DNA of 64,000 bases from Pseudodesulfovibrio nedwellii (GTDB lineage: Bacteria > Desulfobacterota > Desulfovibrionia > Desulfovibrionales > Desulfovibrionaceae), in the NCBI RefSeq assembly GCF_027923765.1, contig NZ_AP026709.1:1173501-1237500 (forward strand), read 5' to 3'. Each line of letters opens with the position of its first letter. Position 1 is the stretch's first letter. The notes under the pieces are model-generated. The model had not been told where the DNA came from and searched no databases. It saw only the letters and a program-made list of their open reading frames with translations. A program made the translations under genes and the position numbers. Shown here in pieces: positions 17,885 through 25,642 of the stretch.

Positions 17885-18553
17885 TTAGTCATCTTTCACT
17901 TTATGATACAGATATACTTTTTTCCCATTCAGTTCGAAAAAAGCAGGAAAATTTTCATTATCACAGCATCTTATGTGATCCCATAAATCGATCAACTTCA
18001 TATTAGGGTCTATTTGGGAATCACTAGGGCTTCTCTTGGCTGTAAAACTCGAGACTCCCGTCTGCTCTCGAAAAACCAATACTCCTTGAGAGATGTCGTC
18101 TAATGCTGCTTCCAGACAATCAAGAACACCCTGCCATTGTTTTTTATAAAGGATGGGATAGTTATCCGTTTCCTCAATAGCAACATTTGATTGGCAAGCA
18201 ATTGGCCCTGCATCAATACTGTTGTTTGGCCTAAAACAACTCACTGTAATATTGGGTCTCTTATTGCTTACAGTCCAGAATATCGGCGCATTTCCTTTGC
18301 CTTCTGGAAGTGGCGTTGCGTGAAAAAAAAGCATTCCAAATTTTGGGACATTGAGAATGTCTTCAGGAATAATTTCATATAATCCTGCACCAAAAATCAA
18401 ATCATACGTTTCATTTACACAGTCAAAGCTTTCAATAACAATCGGGTCAGAAATATCGCTTACTTTCATTGAATGTTTGGCTAATTCTTGAGCAAAAGAG
18501 CCAATAAATCCTATCTTCAGGTCACTCATCTTACGATCAAATTGAACAATCAT
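17885..18553 (-). CDS. Formyltransferase-like protein with altered catalytic Asn
   Basis: 222-aa protein resembling the methionyl-tRNA/sugar formyltransferase family. Seen: LFFHATPLPEGKGNAPIFWTV (residues 75-95), ITVSCFRPNNSIDAGPIACQ, and late FTAKRSPSDSQID...FPAFF matching the R-x-PxDSxID segment of formyltransferases. Of the Asn-His-Asp catalytic triad, His78 and Asp114 are present, but the Asn position (two before the His) is Phe76. It may therefore be inactive or have a different chemistry. AGGTGG precedes the ATG at 18553. Low GC, isolated position and debris on one side suggest acquired DNA. Confidence 0.68.
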   Translation of the reverse strand: MIVQFDRKMSDLKIGFIGSFAQELAKHSMKVSDISDPIVIESFDCVNETYDLIFGAGLYEIIPEDILNVPKFGMLFFHATPLPEGKGNAPIFWTVSNKRPNITVSCFRPNNSIDAGPIACQSNVAIEETDNYPILYKKQWQGVLDCLEAALDDISQGVLVFREQTGVSSFTAKRSPSDSQIDPNMKLIDLWDHIRCCDNENFPAFFELNGKKVYLYHKVKDD

Positions 18554-18663
18554 TCAACCACCTCTCTCCAAAACAGATACTTTAAACAGGTACTTAAAAA
18601 ATAAACCATTAAGAGAAATCTGTCTAGGACTTGATAGAGCCACACGTGTTTTACGTAATCATT

Positions 18664-18849
18664 TTACTGGGGCTGTACCCCAAAAATCACCCCATCAGGA
18701 TCCCAATAAAAAAAGGACTGCTTCTCCACAAAGGCCGGTAGAAAATCCCTAGTCGGCATATTTAGCTCATAAATATTTGACCGTGTTTGTTCTGGCTCAG
18801 ACAATGGTTGCTGCCAATTAAATCAGCGATACTTTTCAAAAAAAAACAT
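18664..18849 (-). pseudogene. Remnant reading frame interrupted by TGA
   Basis: A minus-strand frame of 61 codons from an ATG at 18849, with an in-frame TGA at 18825-18823 (codon 9). After the TGA it reads coherently for 52 codons, including LPAFVEKQSFFYWDPDG near the end. The DPDG stretch recalls the C-terminus of glyoxalase/bleomycin-resistance (VOC) proteins, but the resemblance is too short to assign. It has no ribosome site, and its 5' side abuts the G10 tract and the tRNA-flank scrap. It is best read as a gene fragment. Confidence 0.35.
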
Positions 18850-18877
18850 CAATACGACACAATTGATTCAAGCTTAA

Positions 18878-18887
18878 GGGGGGGGGG
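18878..18887. repeat. Homopolymeric run of ten G
   Basis: Ten consecutive G on the plus strand at the junction with the partial tRNA-Leu flank copy. No intact ORF or promoter depends on it. Confidence 0.7.
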
Positions 18888-18922
18888 TAACACACGTCGC
18901 AGCCCTTTTCCTTTGTGCTTCA
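18887..18922 (+). repeat. Partial third copy of the tRNA-Leu 3' flank
   Basis: 36 nt matching 17551-17586 (the descending part of the tRNA-Leu terminator plus the sequence after it) with four mismatches. The tRNA itself and the ascending arm of the terminator are missing. Confidence 0.75.
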
Positions 18923-19100
18923 AAACAATACTTCATTAAGCAACACCCTGTAGGACCAACCCCATACAGCTTATCTAATGCTTGAATGGGACCAGTTTTC
19001 CCGACTACAACAAATGAAGCTATTCTTTATTTGATACACAGTGGCACATGTCGTCATTATTCCATGAAAAATTGATCTGCCATTTTAAATAAAGAACTCT

Positions 19101-19369
19101 ATGTCTCAATTCCGTTCTTTCCGACTGTCCATTGTAGCCAGCTCATTCTTGCTCCTGTTGCTCTCGCCTCCTACTCAAGCCCAAGACGGCTTGTGGTCGC
19201 TATCATCAGGAATCCACTTTCCGCTCAAAAGCTTGTAACCATTGAAGAACGAAGGTCTCCCCCCGTTAAAGGCATACGAAGAAACATTCGGCCATATTCC
19301 ATTATTTCACTGCGTAAGGACGGTTACAACAAACACAAACGCTCTATTAAACATGAAGAAAAAGGCTAA
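19101..19369 (+). pseudogene. Possible broken gene for a small exported protein
   Basis: An ATG at 19101 opens a frame with a good signal peptide (RLSIVASSFLLLLLLSPPTQA, cleavage near residue 28) that stops at 19238 after 45 codons. Just after the signal peptide another frame takes over and stays open to a TAA at 19367-19369, with gene-like codons (for example SIISLRKDGYN). A single frameshift would join them into an exported protein of about 90 aa. No family recognised, and the ribosome site is weak. Alternatives are a genuine 45-aa secreted peptide or chance. It sits in the debris zone after tRNA-Leu copy 1. Confidence 0.35.
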
Positions 19370-19448
19370 GACAGTTAACGGGTTCCATCTCCCATTGGAT
19401 TCAAAACGGATGCCCTCTTGTATACATTTTGAAGCCTAGAAAAGGCCT

Positions 19449-19477
19449 TTGCGATAGAATCTACCACATTCTTTATA
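19449..19477 (+). promoter_or_regulatory. Sigma70-like promoter ahead of the cyclase gene
   Basis: TTGCGA (19449-19454) and TTTATA (19472-19477) with a 17-nt spacer, 70 nt before the cyclase ATG. The rest of 19370-19546 shows nothing else. Confidence 0.45.
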
Positions 19478-19546
19478 GATGAGTTATGGTAATCAGAGAA
19501 TCGGCACCTTTATCGACGTTGATTCAAAAAACAATAAGAGCCACCA

Positions 19547-21703
19547 ATGAGAAAGCACATCCCTTTGCATGTCAACATCCTCACGATCTTTACGGTTCTA
19601 GTTACAACAATCGTTTTAATTGTGATTGGTTACGGGCACAAAAGCAATTCTGACTCTGCTGTTATTGCCGCACACCAGCTTTTGCGCCGAGTTGAGATGT
19701 CCATGGTTGAAAAAACACAGGCCCTTTTCGACACGGCATTCAGGACCGTGGACACTTTCATCAATTTTAAAGACATCGGACAAAAAGCATCAATTCATTC
19801 TCACCCTTTGGAATCTGTTTTTTTTAAATTTCTCGAGCAGAACAAGGATTTTACTTCCATTTTTATTGGATTTGAAGATGGAGATTTCTTTCTCGTATCT
19901 TCACTGCACGGACGTAATGAATTAAAAAAGAGTCTGGGCATTCCAGAAAATGCAGTCTGGTATACACAAACAATTGCTCATCAGGCCGACAAGCAACGGT
20001 ACGAACTCAGAAAATATCTGGATACAGGTTTTGTTACAGTTGGTTCTTCCGCTGAATTACACGTACAATATGACCCCAGACGTCGTCCCTGGTTCAGATC
20101 AGCCAGCGAAACAGATATTGCAACATTGAGTGATATTTATATTTTTTCTTTATCAGACGAACCGGGGATAACGGTTTCCCGTCGTTTTGACGCCACGGTT
20201 AAAGGCGTTGTCGGCGTGGACTTATCTCTCGCCAATGTGTCGCATTTTTTAAAATCACAGCTCATAGGCCCTGGCAATGAAATCATGATTTTTGACACTA
20301 TCGGGAATGTCTATGCCTACCCTGATTTAAACAAACTGATCACCAGCATAGGCATTACTGAAAGCGACTCGACAAAAAATGCAAAAATTGCTGCACTCGG
20401 CTCTCCGGCTCTGACAGCTCTTGTACAATTACTTCAAACCAAAGACACAGACGTCATTCACGATCAATCACTTCTTGTGGATGGCACCACTCATCTCGTT
20501 GGCATTGAACCACTTCCCAAAGAATATGGAAAAGAATTATTCATAGCTCTCACAGTCCCGGAGTCAACTTTTACCGGCCCGATAGCTGAAGTTGGCAAAC
20601 GAACATTCTTTGTCTCATTAGGGATGCTTTTCCTGTTTTTGCCAATACTATATTTCGTTTCCAAACGTATCAGCCGCCCACTCAAAATTCTCACTCAAAA
20701 AGTAGAAAATATTAAAGCTTTCAAACTGGATTCACCAATAAATGTTCAATCGAATATTCTTGAAATCCGAGAATTGAGCAAGGCGACTGAAACCATGCGT
20801 GAAGCCCTCAACGCTTTTGGGAGTTATATTCCCAAACCTCTCGTTAAAGCGATGATCGTCAACGACATTGTTCCAACGCTGGGCGGCGATCGCAGGGAAA
20901 TGACCTTTCTATTCAGCGATATAAAAGATTTCACCACTATTTCAGAGACCCTCACTCCTGAGCAGGTGACAAGCAGTATTACAAGCTACTTAGAAAAAAT
21001 GAGTTGGACCATCCTCCAGAACAAAGGGACCATAGATAAATATATCGGCGACTCAATCATGGCTTTCTGGAATGCTCCAGTAATCAACACCGAACATGCA
21101 TTTCACGCATGCCTCACAGCCTTGCAATGCAGAAATGTACTTTCGGTATTTAATCAACATCGTCGAAACAATAATGAACCGGAATTCCTGACCAGAATGG
21201 GGGTGCACACAGGAGAAGCCGTTGTTGGAAACATAGGCTCTTCGGACCGCATGGACTATACGGCCATGGGAGCATCTGTAAATCTCGCTTCACGCCTTGA
21301 AGGGCTCAATAAGTACATGGGAACGGATATCCTTATCAGTCGACCGACAATGCTCGCAGCCGGAGATGAATTCCTCTTCCGCTTTGCAGGCAAAGTTGTC
21401 CCCAAAGGAACGACTGACGGGCTGTGCGTTTATGAACTGCTTGGGACAAAAATCAATGCAACAGGTATGTATGCCCCATTCTCTGTATCTGAAGAAATCA
21501 TGCAAAAAACAGAAAAGTGGGAAGCTGCTATCCGTCTTTTCCTTTCACGGGATTTTGCGGGAGCAAAAGCCGCTTTCACTCCCCTTCTTGAAGAATATGG
21601 AGCTGATCCTCTCATTGAAAAATATCTGAAACTCACTCAGGAATTTTCAATACAATCACCGGATGATTCCTGGAACGGTGAACAAAGTTTCGACGTGAAA
21701 TAA
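19547..21703 (+). CDS. Membrane Cache-HAMP class III adenylate/guanylate cyclase
   Basis: 718-aa membrane receptor that makes a cyclic nucleotide. Seen: TM1 (about 8-28); a large periplasmic dCache-type domain with DPRRRPWFRSASETD and RRFDATVKGVVGVDLSL; TM2 (about 350-370); HAMP; then a class III cyclase domain from about 445. The metal-binding aspartates are in FLFSDIKDFT (Asp458) and YIGDSIMAFW (Asp502). The conserved MGASVNLASRLEGLNK carries the transition-state Asn and Arg. A Lys before the second Asp motif favours ATP over GTP, but this is not proof. A solute-binding protein gene starts 9 nt after the stop with its own AAGGAG site, so the two are one transcript. Confidence 0.9.
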   Translation: MRKHIPLHVNILTIFTVLVTTIVLIVIGYGHKSNSDSAVIAAHQLLRRVEMSMVEKTQALFDTAFRTVDTFINFKDIGQKASIHSHPLESVFFKFLEQNKDFTSIFIGFEDGDFFLVSSLHGRNELKKSLGIPENAVWYTQTIAHQADKQRYELRKYLDTGFVTVGSSAELHVQYDPRRRPWFRSASETDIATLSDIYIFSLSDEPGITVSRRFDATVKGVVGVDLSLANVSHFLKSQLIGPGNEIMIFDTIGNVYAYPDLNKLITSIGITESDSTKNAKIAALGSPALTALVQLLQTKDTDVIHDQSLLVDGTTHLVGIEPLPKEYGKELFIALTVPESTFTGPIAEVGKRTFFVSLGMLFLFLPILYFVSKRISRPLKILTQKVENIKAFKLDSPINVQSNILEIRELSKATETMREALNAFGSYIPKPLVKAMIVNDIVPTLGGDRREMTFLFSDIKDFTTISETLTPEQVTSSITSYLEKMSWTILQNKGTIDKYIGDSIMAFWNAPVINTEHAFHACLTALQCRNVLSVFNQHRRNNNEPEFLTRMGVHTGEAVVGNIGSSDRMDYTAMGASVNLASRLEGLNKYMGTDILISRPTMLAAGDEFLFRFAGKVVPKGTTDGLCVYELLGTKINATGMYAPFSVSEEIMQKTEKWEAAIRLFLSRDFAGAKAAFTPLLEEYGADPLIEKYLKLTQEFSIQSPDDSWNGEQSFDVK

Positions 21704-21712
21704 GGAGAGGTC

Positions 21713-23077
21713 ATGATACGGTTCAAGACTTTGCTACAATGGTACATACTCGTTTCATTTTTAATGGTATGCATGCCTGTTTTCGCAACAGCGGCCACCC
21801 CCATCACCTTCTGGACAACGGACCTGGGTACAGACCGACAAGCGGTTATCAAATATCTCGCAGATGCTTTCATGATCTTTAACCCGGACATTAAGATACA
21901 GATTGAGGGAATTGAAGAAAACGCCATGGTAGATGCATTGACCCAGGCCCATAAAGAAGGGACTGGACCAAACATTATCAGTTGCGCTTCGGATCTGCTT
22001 GTCTCCTTTAGCAAACTCGGGTGGATGAACAATGCGGGGACTGAAGCCTGTATTGTCAGCATAGGAAAAGACAGATTTTATTCTGGAACGCTCAGCAAAT
22101 TGCAACATACAGACGGAACGTATAGCGGTATTCCTTTCAATGGATGGATTCAGGGTATTTGGTATAGAAAAGACTGGTTTAAGGAATACGGTCTGAATCC
22201 GCCCGATAGTTGGGAAAACATCCTGAAAGCGGCCAAGACCTTCCACGCCCCTGAAAAAAAACAGTACGGTCTCCTCATCGGTACGCAGGATGATGTTTAC
22301 GCCGAACAGGTCTTTACGCATCTGGCTCTCTCTGCTGGAGTGAAAGAATTCACCCCCGAAGGAAAGGTCGTGTTTGATTCCCCTGCGACCGTCGAAACCC
22401 TCAAATTTTATACGGAATTGGCACGATATACACCTCCCGGTCCTCAGACATGGCGAGGAAGAGATTTTTATTTCCAAGGGCAATTGGCAATGATGTTCTA
22501 TTCAACATTCATCATGGATGACATGGCGGTTCCTTCCATTGCCGCAAATTCTTTGACTGGAGACAATTTTGAAGAACTCTGTGGAGCCCCTTACGACTAT
22601 AACCTCTTGAAACATACCGGATTTGTTTCAAACATTACTGGTCTCCATAAAGCAAGTTACGGTATCATCAATGCACTCGGACTCTTGAAGACTGAAAATA
22701 CTGAACAGGAAAAAGCAACTGAACGTTTCGTAGAATTCCTCTTCACGAACGACGCCTACATAACGTGGCTTCACACGGTTCCCGGCGGCATGATGCCTGT
22801 ACTAAAGGATATTGCAGTCCATGACACCTTTTTCAGAGACCACCAAGGCGTCTTCCAAAGATACTCCCGACAACGAATCCATAGTATCCTGTCAGGGTTC
22901 GATTCATTAAAAAGCTTAAGCTTTGTGGATGGTCATATCGTGCCTCAAGCAGCGCAGGCTTCAGCCATGGGATTGCTGGCAGAAATGATCATGAAAACTC
23001 TTCAAGGAAAACTGTCGCCGGAAGAAGCTGTTTCAAAGACTGCTATGAAAATGCGAATGATCAATTCGGAAATTTAA
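21713..23077 (+). CDS. Orphan ABC-type extracellular solute-binding protein
   Basis: 454-aa periplasmic protein of solute-binding family 1 (the sugar/oligosaccharide type). Seen: signal peptide to about residue 28; ITFWTTDLGTDRQAVIKYLADAF and NPDIKIQIEGIEENAMVDAL at the front; GIPFNGWIQGIWYRKDWFKEYGLNPPDSWE, the typical family block; and a C-terminal domain with TVPGGMMPV. No permease or ATPase gene is present on either side. The tight coupling to the cyclase upstream suggests a ligand-presenting role for the Cache sensor rather than import, but the transporter may be elsewhere. Confidence 0.87.
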   Translation: MIRFKTLLQWYILVSFLMVCMPVFATAATPITFWTTDLGTDRQAVIKYLADAFMIFNPDIKIQIEGIEENAMVDALTQAHKEGTGPNIISCASDLLVSFSKLGWMNNAGTEACIVSIGKDRFYSGTLSKLQHTDGTYSGIPFNGWIQGIWYRKDWFKEYGLNPPDSWENILKAAKTFHAPEKKQYGLLIGTQDDVYAEQVFTHLALSAGVKEFTPEGKVVFDSPATVETLKFYTELARYTPPGPQTWRGRDFYFQGQLAMMFYSTFIMDDMAVPSIAANSLTGDNFEELCGAPYDYNLLKHTGFVSNITGLHKASYGIINALGLLKTENTEQEKATERFVEFLFTNDAYITWLHTVPGGMMPVLKDIAVHDTFFRDHQGVFQRYSRQRIHSILSGFDSLKSLSFVDGHIVPQAAQASAMGLLAEMIMKTLQGKLSPEEAVSKTAMKMRMINSEI

Positions 23078-23381
23078 ATCGAAAAACAACAAACGTCCCA
23101 CTTTTTAGAAAGCCATCTGCGCTTCGCACATGAAGCTTTGACTGGAGGCGTGCTCTTCAACTTCTCCCTGATACCAAAGGATGAAGTCGCTCCTACTATG
23201 CCTTCACCCCTTGCCTAGATGACCGCCCTTTCTAGTACCTATTATCACTATAAACCCTTTATATTTTTTCATAAAAATAGAAACAAGGAGTTGCGCAGAC
23301 TTGTTTTTACTTTTATTGAAGCTTTCGCTCATCGTAGAGCAGCTTCAAGAAGAGGCCCGTTGAATTTATGGAGGACAAAGA
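23078..23381. other. Gene-free stretch before second Cache chemoreceptor
   Basis: About 304 nt with no credible ORF. No hairpin terminator was recognised after the binding-protein gene. AT-rich stretches near 23240-23290 may hold the promoter of the chemoreceptor. Confidence 0.4.
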
Positions 23382-25397
23382 ATGAGACTATACAAAGATT
23401 TAAGCTTACGAAACAAGATCATGATCCCTGTAGGATTTCTCGTGATGCTTGTCATGGGTGTTACCCTCACCGTCCTGATCAGACAGTTCCAAACTGTTGC
23501 CACTGAAGATGCCTATTCCATAGGCGAAGAAATGGCTGGTCGATTCGGTCAGGAAATCAAAGGGGAATTGGACAAGGCTTTAACCATTAGCTGGACCTTG
23601 GCCCAATCCCTCGAAGCAACGATAGCTTCTCCAACGACACCAAGCCGTAAAGAAACAAACAATTTCCTCGTTGAACTTGCTGAATCACATGATGATCTTG
23701 CTTCCACATGGCTTGCATTCGAACCAAATGAATTCGATGGGAACGATGCTGCAGCCATCGGAACTGAAGGCTCCAATGAAAATGGACAATATTTGGCATG
23801 GTATCAAGCCGGAAACAAGATGTCCTACGGTACCAACCTGGAAAGAGCGTGGTATCAAACCTCGCTTCGCTCAGGAAAACCATTCCTCACTGACCCGACT
23901 GAATACATTTTCGACGGACAAAAAATCATTCTGGTTTCGGCAACTGTTCCCGTTAAAGTAAAAAATCGCACTATTGGTGTAGCCGGTGTGGATCTCAACA
24001 TCGGACAATTAAAAAAAGTCGTTGCCCGAATTCAACCATTTGAGACAGGCTACGGATTTCTCATCAGTAACTCCGGTATGATCGTGGCAGATCCGTCCCC
24101 GAAACATGTCGGCAAACAAGTCGGCGAAACCTTTGGTTCAGAGATGGAGCACCTGATCACAAGCTGCCTGAAATCTGAACGCACCGTGCACACGACCTTC
24201 ACCAAAAATGACACAAAATTTGAACTGATAATTGCTCCCTTTACCATTGGTGAAACAGGACAAAGCTGGGCTCTTGGCGTGGCAATCCCCACAGCCAAAA
24301 TCATGGAAGCCGCAAACGACGTCACATGGCTCTCTGCCGTCATGAGCATTAGTTCCATTATAGTACTCCTCGCCATCATCTTTTTCCTGGCACGGTCCAT
24401 CGTAAATCCTATCCGCCAAGGCGTAACCTTTACCAAACAAATTGCTTCCGGTGATCTCAACGCCAACCTACACATCGAACAAAAAGATGAAATCGGCGAA
24501 CTTGCCGCCGACTTGACCAGCATGGGCCAACAGCTTCGTTCAGTTGTCAGCGATGTTCGTCAGTCGGTTGAACAGGTGGCCAGTGGCAGCGAAGAACTCT
24601 CCGCCACTGCGCAAACACTCTCCGGCGGCGCGACCGAACAAGCTGCCAATGTAGAAGAAGTCTCTGCCAGCATGGAAGAAATGGCCTCCAACATCAGCCA
24701 AAATGCCGACAACGCCGGTGAAACGGAAAAAATAGCTCTTCGATCCGCACAGGATGCAGAAGAAGGCGGCGAAGCTGTCACTCAAACCGTGCAGGCCATG
24801 CGGGAAATCGCTGATAAAATCACCATCATTGAAGATATAGCCCGTCAGACAAATCTGCTCGCTCTCAACGCAGCCATCGAAGCTGCCCGAGCCGGTGAAC
24901 ACGGTAAAGGATTCGCTGTGGTTGCAGCAGAAGTTCGCAAACTGGCTGAACGCAGTGGTGAAGCGGCCGCAGAAATCAGCGATTTGTCCGCCTCCAGTGT
25001 TGCTGTAGCAGAATCCGCAGGCGGTATGCTCAACAAGATGGTCCCGGACATCAAGCGCACTGCCGAATTGATTCAGGAAATCGCTGCAGCATCCAATGAA
25101 CAGAACGCCGGAGCCGAACAAGTCAACAAGGCAATGCTCAAGCTAGATGAAATGACGCAACAGATCGCAGCCGCAGCCGAGGAAGTCTCAGCAACTTCAG
25201 AAGAGTTGGCCAGACAATCTGTACAACTCCAGTCTGCCATCGCCTTCTTCAAAGTCAACGACATGCCCACCGCACGGTCCACAGTCCACGTCGCAAGAAA
25301 GACGGCGGCACTCCCCAAGGGACGTCAGTCAACCAACCAATCCAATGGTGGCATGACCATCCCCGGCATGACAGATGAAGGATTTGAAAGGTTCTAA
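23382..25397 (+). CDS. Methyl-accepting chemotaxis protein with double Cache sensor
   Basis: 671-aa chemoreceptor. Seen: TM1 (about 13-33); a periplasmic dCache_1 domain with [42 protein letters not shown] and [23 protein letters not shown], the pattern for amino-acid or carboxylate ligands; TM2 (about 310-335); HAMP; and a signalling hairpin nearly identical to that of the receptor at 12827 ([39 protein letters not shown]). It ends in the same DEGFERF tail. GGAGG lies 10 nt before the ATG. Monocistronic, with a terminator right after. Confidence 0.94.
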   Translation: MRLYKDLSLRNKIMIPVGFLVMLVMGVTLTVLIRQFQTVATEDAYSIGEEMAGRFGQEIKGELDKALTISWTLAQSLEATIASPTTPSRKETNNFLVELAESHDDLASTWLAFEPNEFDGNDAAAIGTEGSNENGQYLAWYQAGNKMSYGTNLERAWYQTSLRSGKPFLTDPTEYIFDGQKIILVSATVPVKVKNRTIGVAGVDLNIGQLKKVVARIQPFETGYGFLISNSGMIVADPSPKHVGKQVGETFGSEMEHLITSCLKSERTVHTTFTKNDTKFELIIAPFTIGETGQSWALGVAIPTAKIMEAANDVTWLSAVMSISSIIVLLAIIFFLARSIVNPIRQGVTFTKQIASGDLNANLHIEQKDEIGELAADLTSMGQQLRSVVSDVRQSVEQVASGSEELSATAQTLSGGATEQAANVEEVSASMEEMASNISQNADNAGETEKIALRSAQDAEEGGEAVTQTVQAMREIADKITIIEDIARQTNLLALNAAIEAARAGEHGKGFAVVAAEVRKLAERSGEAAAEISDLSASSVAVAESAGGMLNKMVPDIKRTAELIQEIAAASNEQNAGAEQVNKAMLKLDEMTQQIAAAAEEVSATSEELARQSVQLQSAIAFFKVNDMPTARSTVHVARKTAALPKGRQSTNQSNGGMTIPGMTDEGFERF

Positions 25398-25424
25398 TCC
25401 ATATAGATAATAGATAATTAACAC

Positions 25425-25450
25425 AGGGCAGAGGAGTAATCCTCTGCCCT
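25425..25450 (+). terminator. Terminator after chemoreceptor gene
   Basis: Perfect 11-bp stem AGGGCAGAGGA/TCCTCTGCCCT with a GTAA loop, followed by the AT-rich ATATTTG. Confidence 0.75.
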
Positions 25451-25527
25451 ATATTTGTATCTCACGCTCACTGTTCCGACTTTTTGCACAGTTTCAACAC
25501 ACGCCACATGTATGAACAGTCGTCAAT

Positions 25528-25543
25528 GTAAACAAGCGTTTAC
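25528..25543. promoter_or_regulatory. Inverted repeat GTAAAC-N4-GTTTAC upstream of bioDA
   Basis: Perfect 6-bp inverted repeat 100 nt ahead of the bioD-bioA start. The half-sites equal those of BirA operators (TTGTAAAC/GTTTACAA), but the spacer is 4 nt instead of the usual 14-16, so BirA binding is doubtful. It may be an operator for another repressor. Confidence 0.35.
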
Positions 25544-25642
25544 GACACCACCTCTGCACACGACTTGCTCATTCTCCCGAGCATATGTATGGTCGCTCAC
25601 CTCATATTGAGATCATCCACACTTTCAACACACAATTTCCTC

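Larger units (their letters stand above)
18554..19100. other. Debris region between formyltransferase-like gene and broken ORF
   Basis: About 550 nt without an intact gene. It contains a decayed minus-strand reading frame (18664-18849), a run of ten G (18878-18887) and a partial copy of the tRNA-Leu 3' flank (18887-18922). The remaining sequence, 18923-19100, shows nothing I can name. Confidence 0.6.

Noticed and set aside
18823-18825. In-frame TGA as a selenocysteine codon, given selA and selB in the window
   Set aside because: The frame is short, has no ribosome site, abuts repeat debris, and the hairpin after the TGA is weak. A decayed gene is more likely.
18878-18887. G10 tract as a phase-variation switch
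   Set aside because: No intact ORF or promoter spans it, so a change in length would have no visible target.
25528-25543. BirA operator for bioDA
   Set aside because: Half-sites fit, but the 4-nt spacer is far from the 14-16 nt of known BirA sites; kept only as an unassigned inverted repeat.
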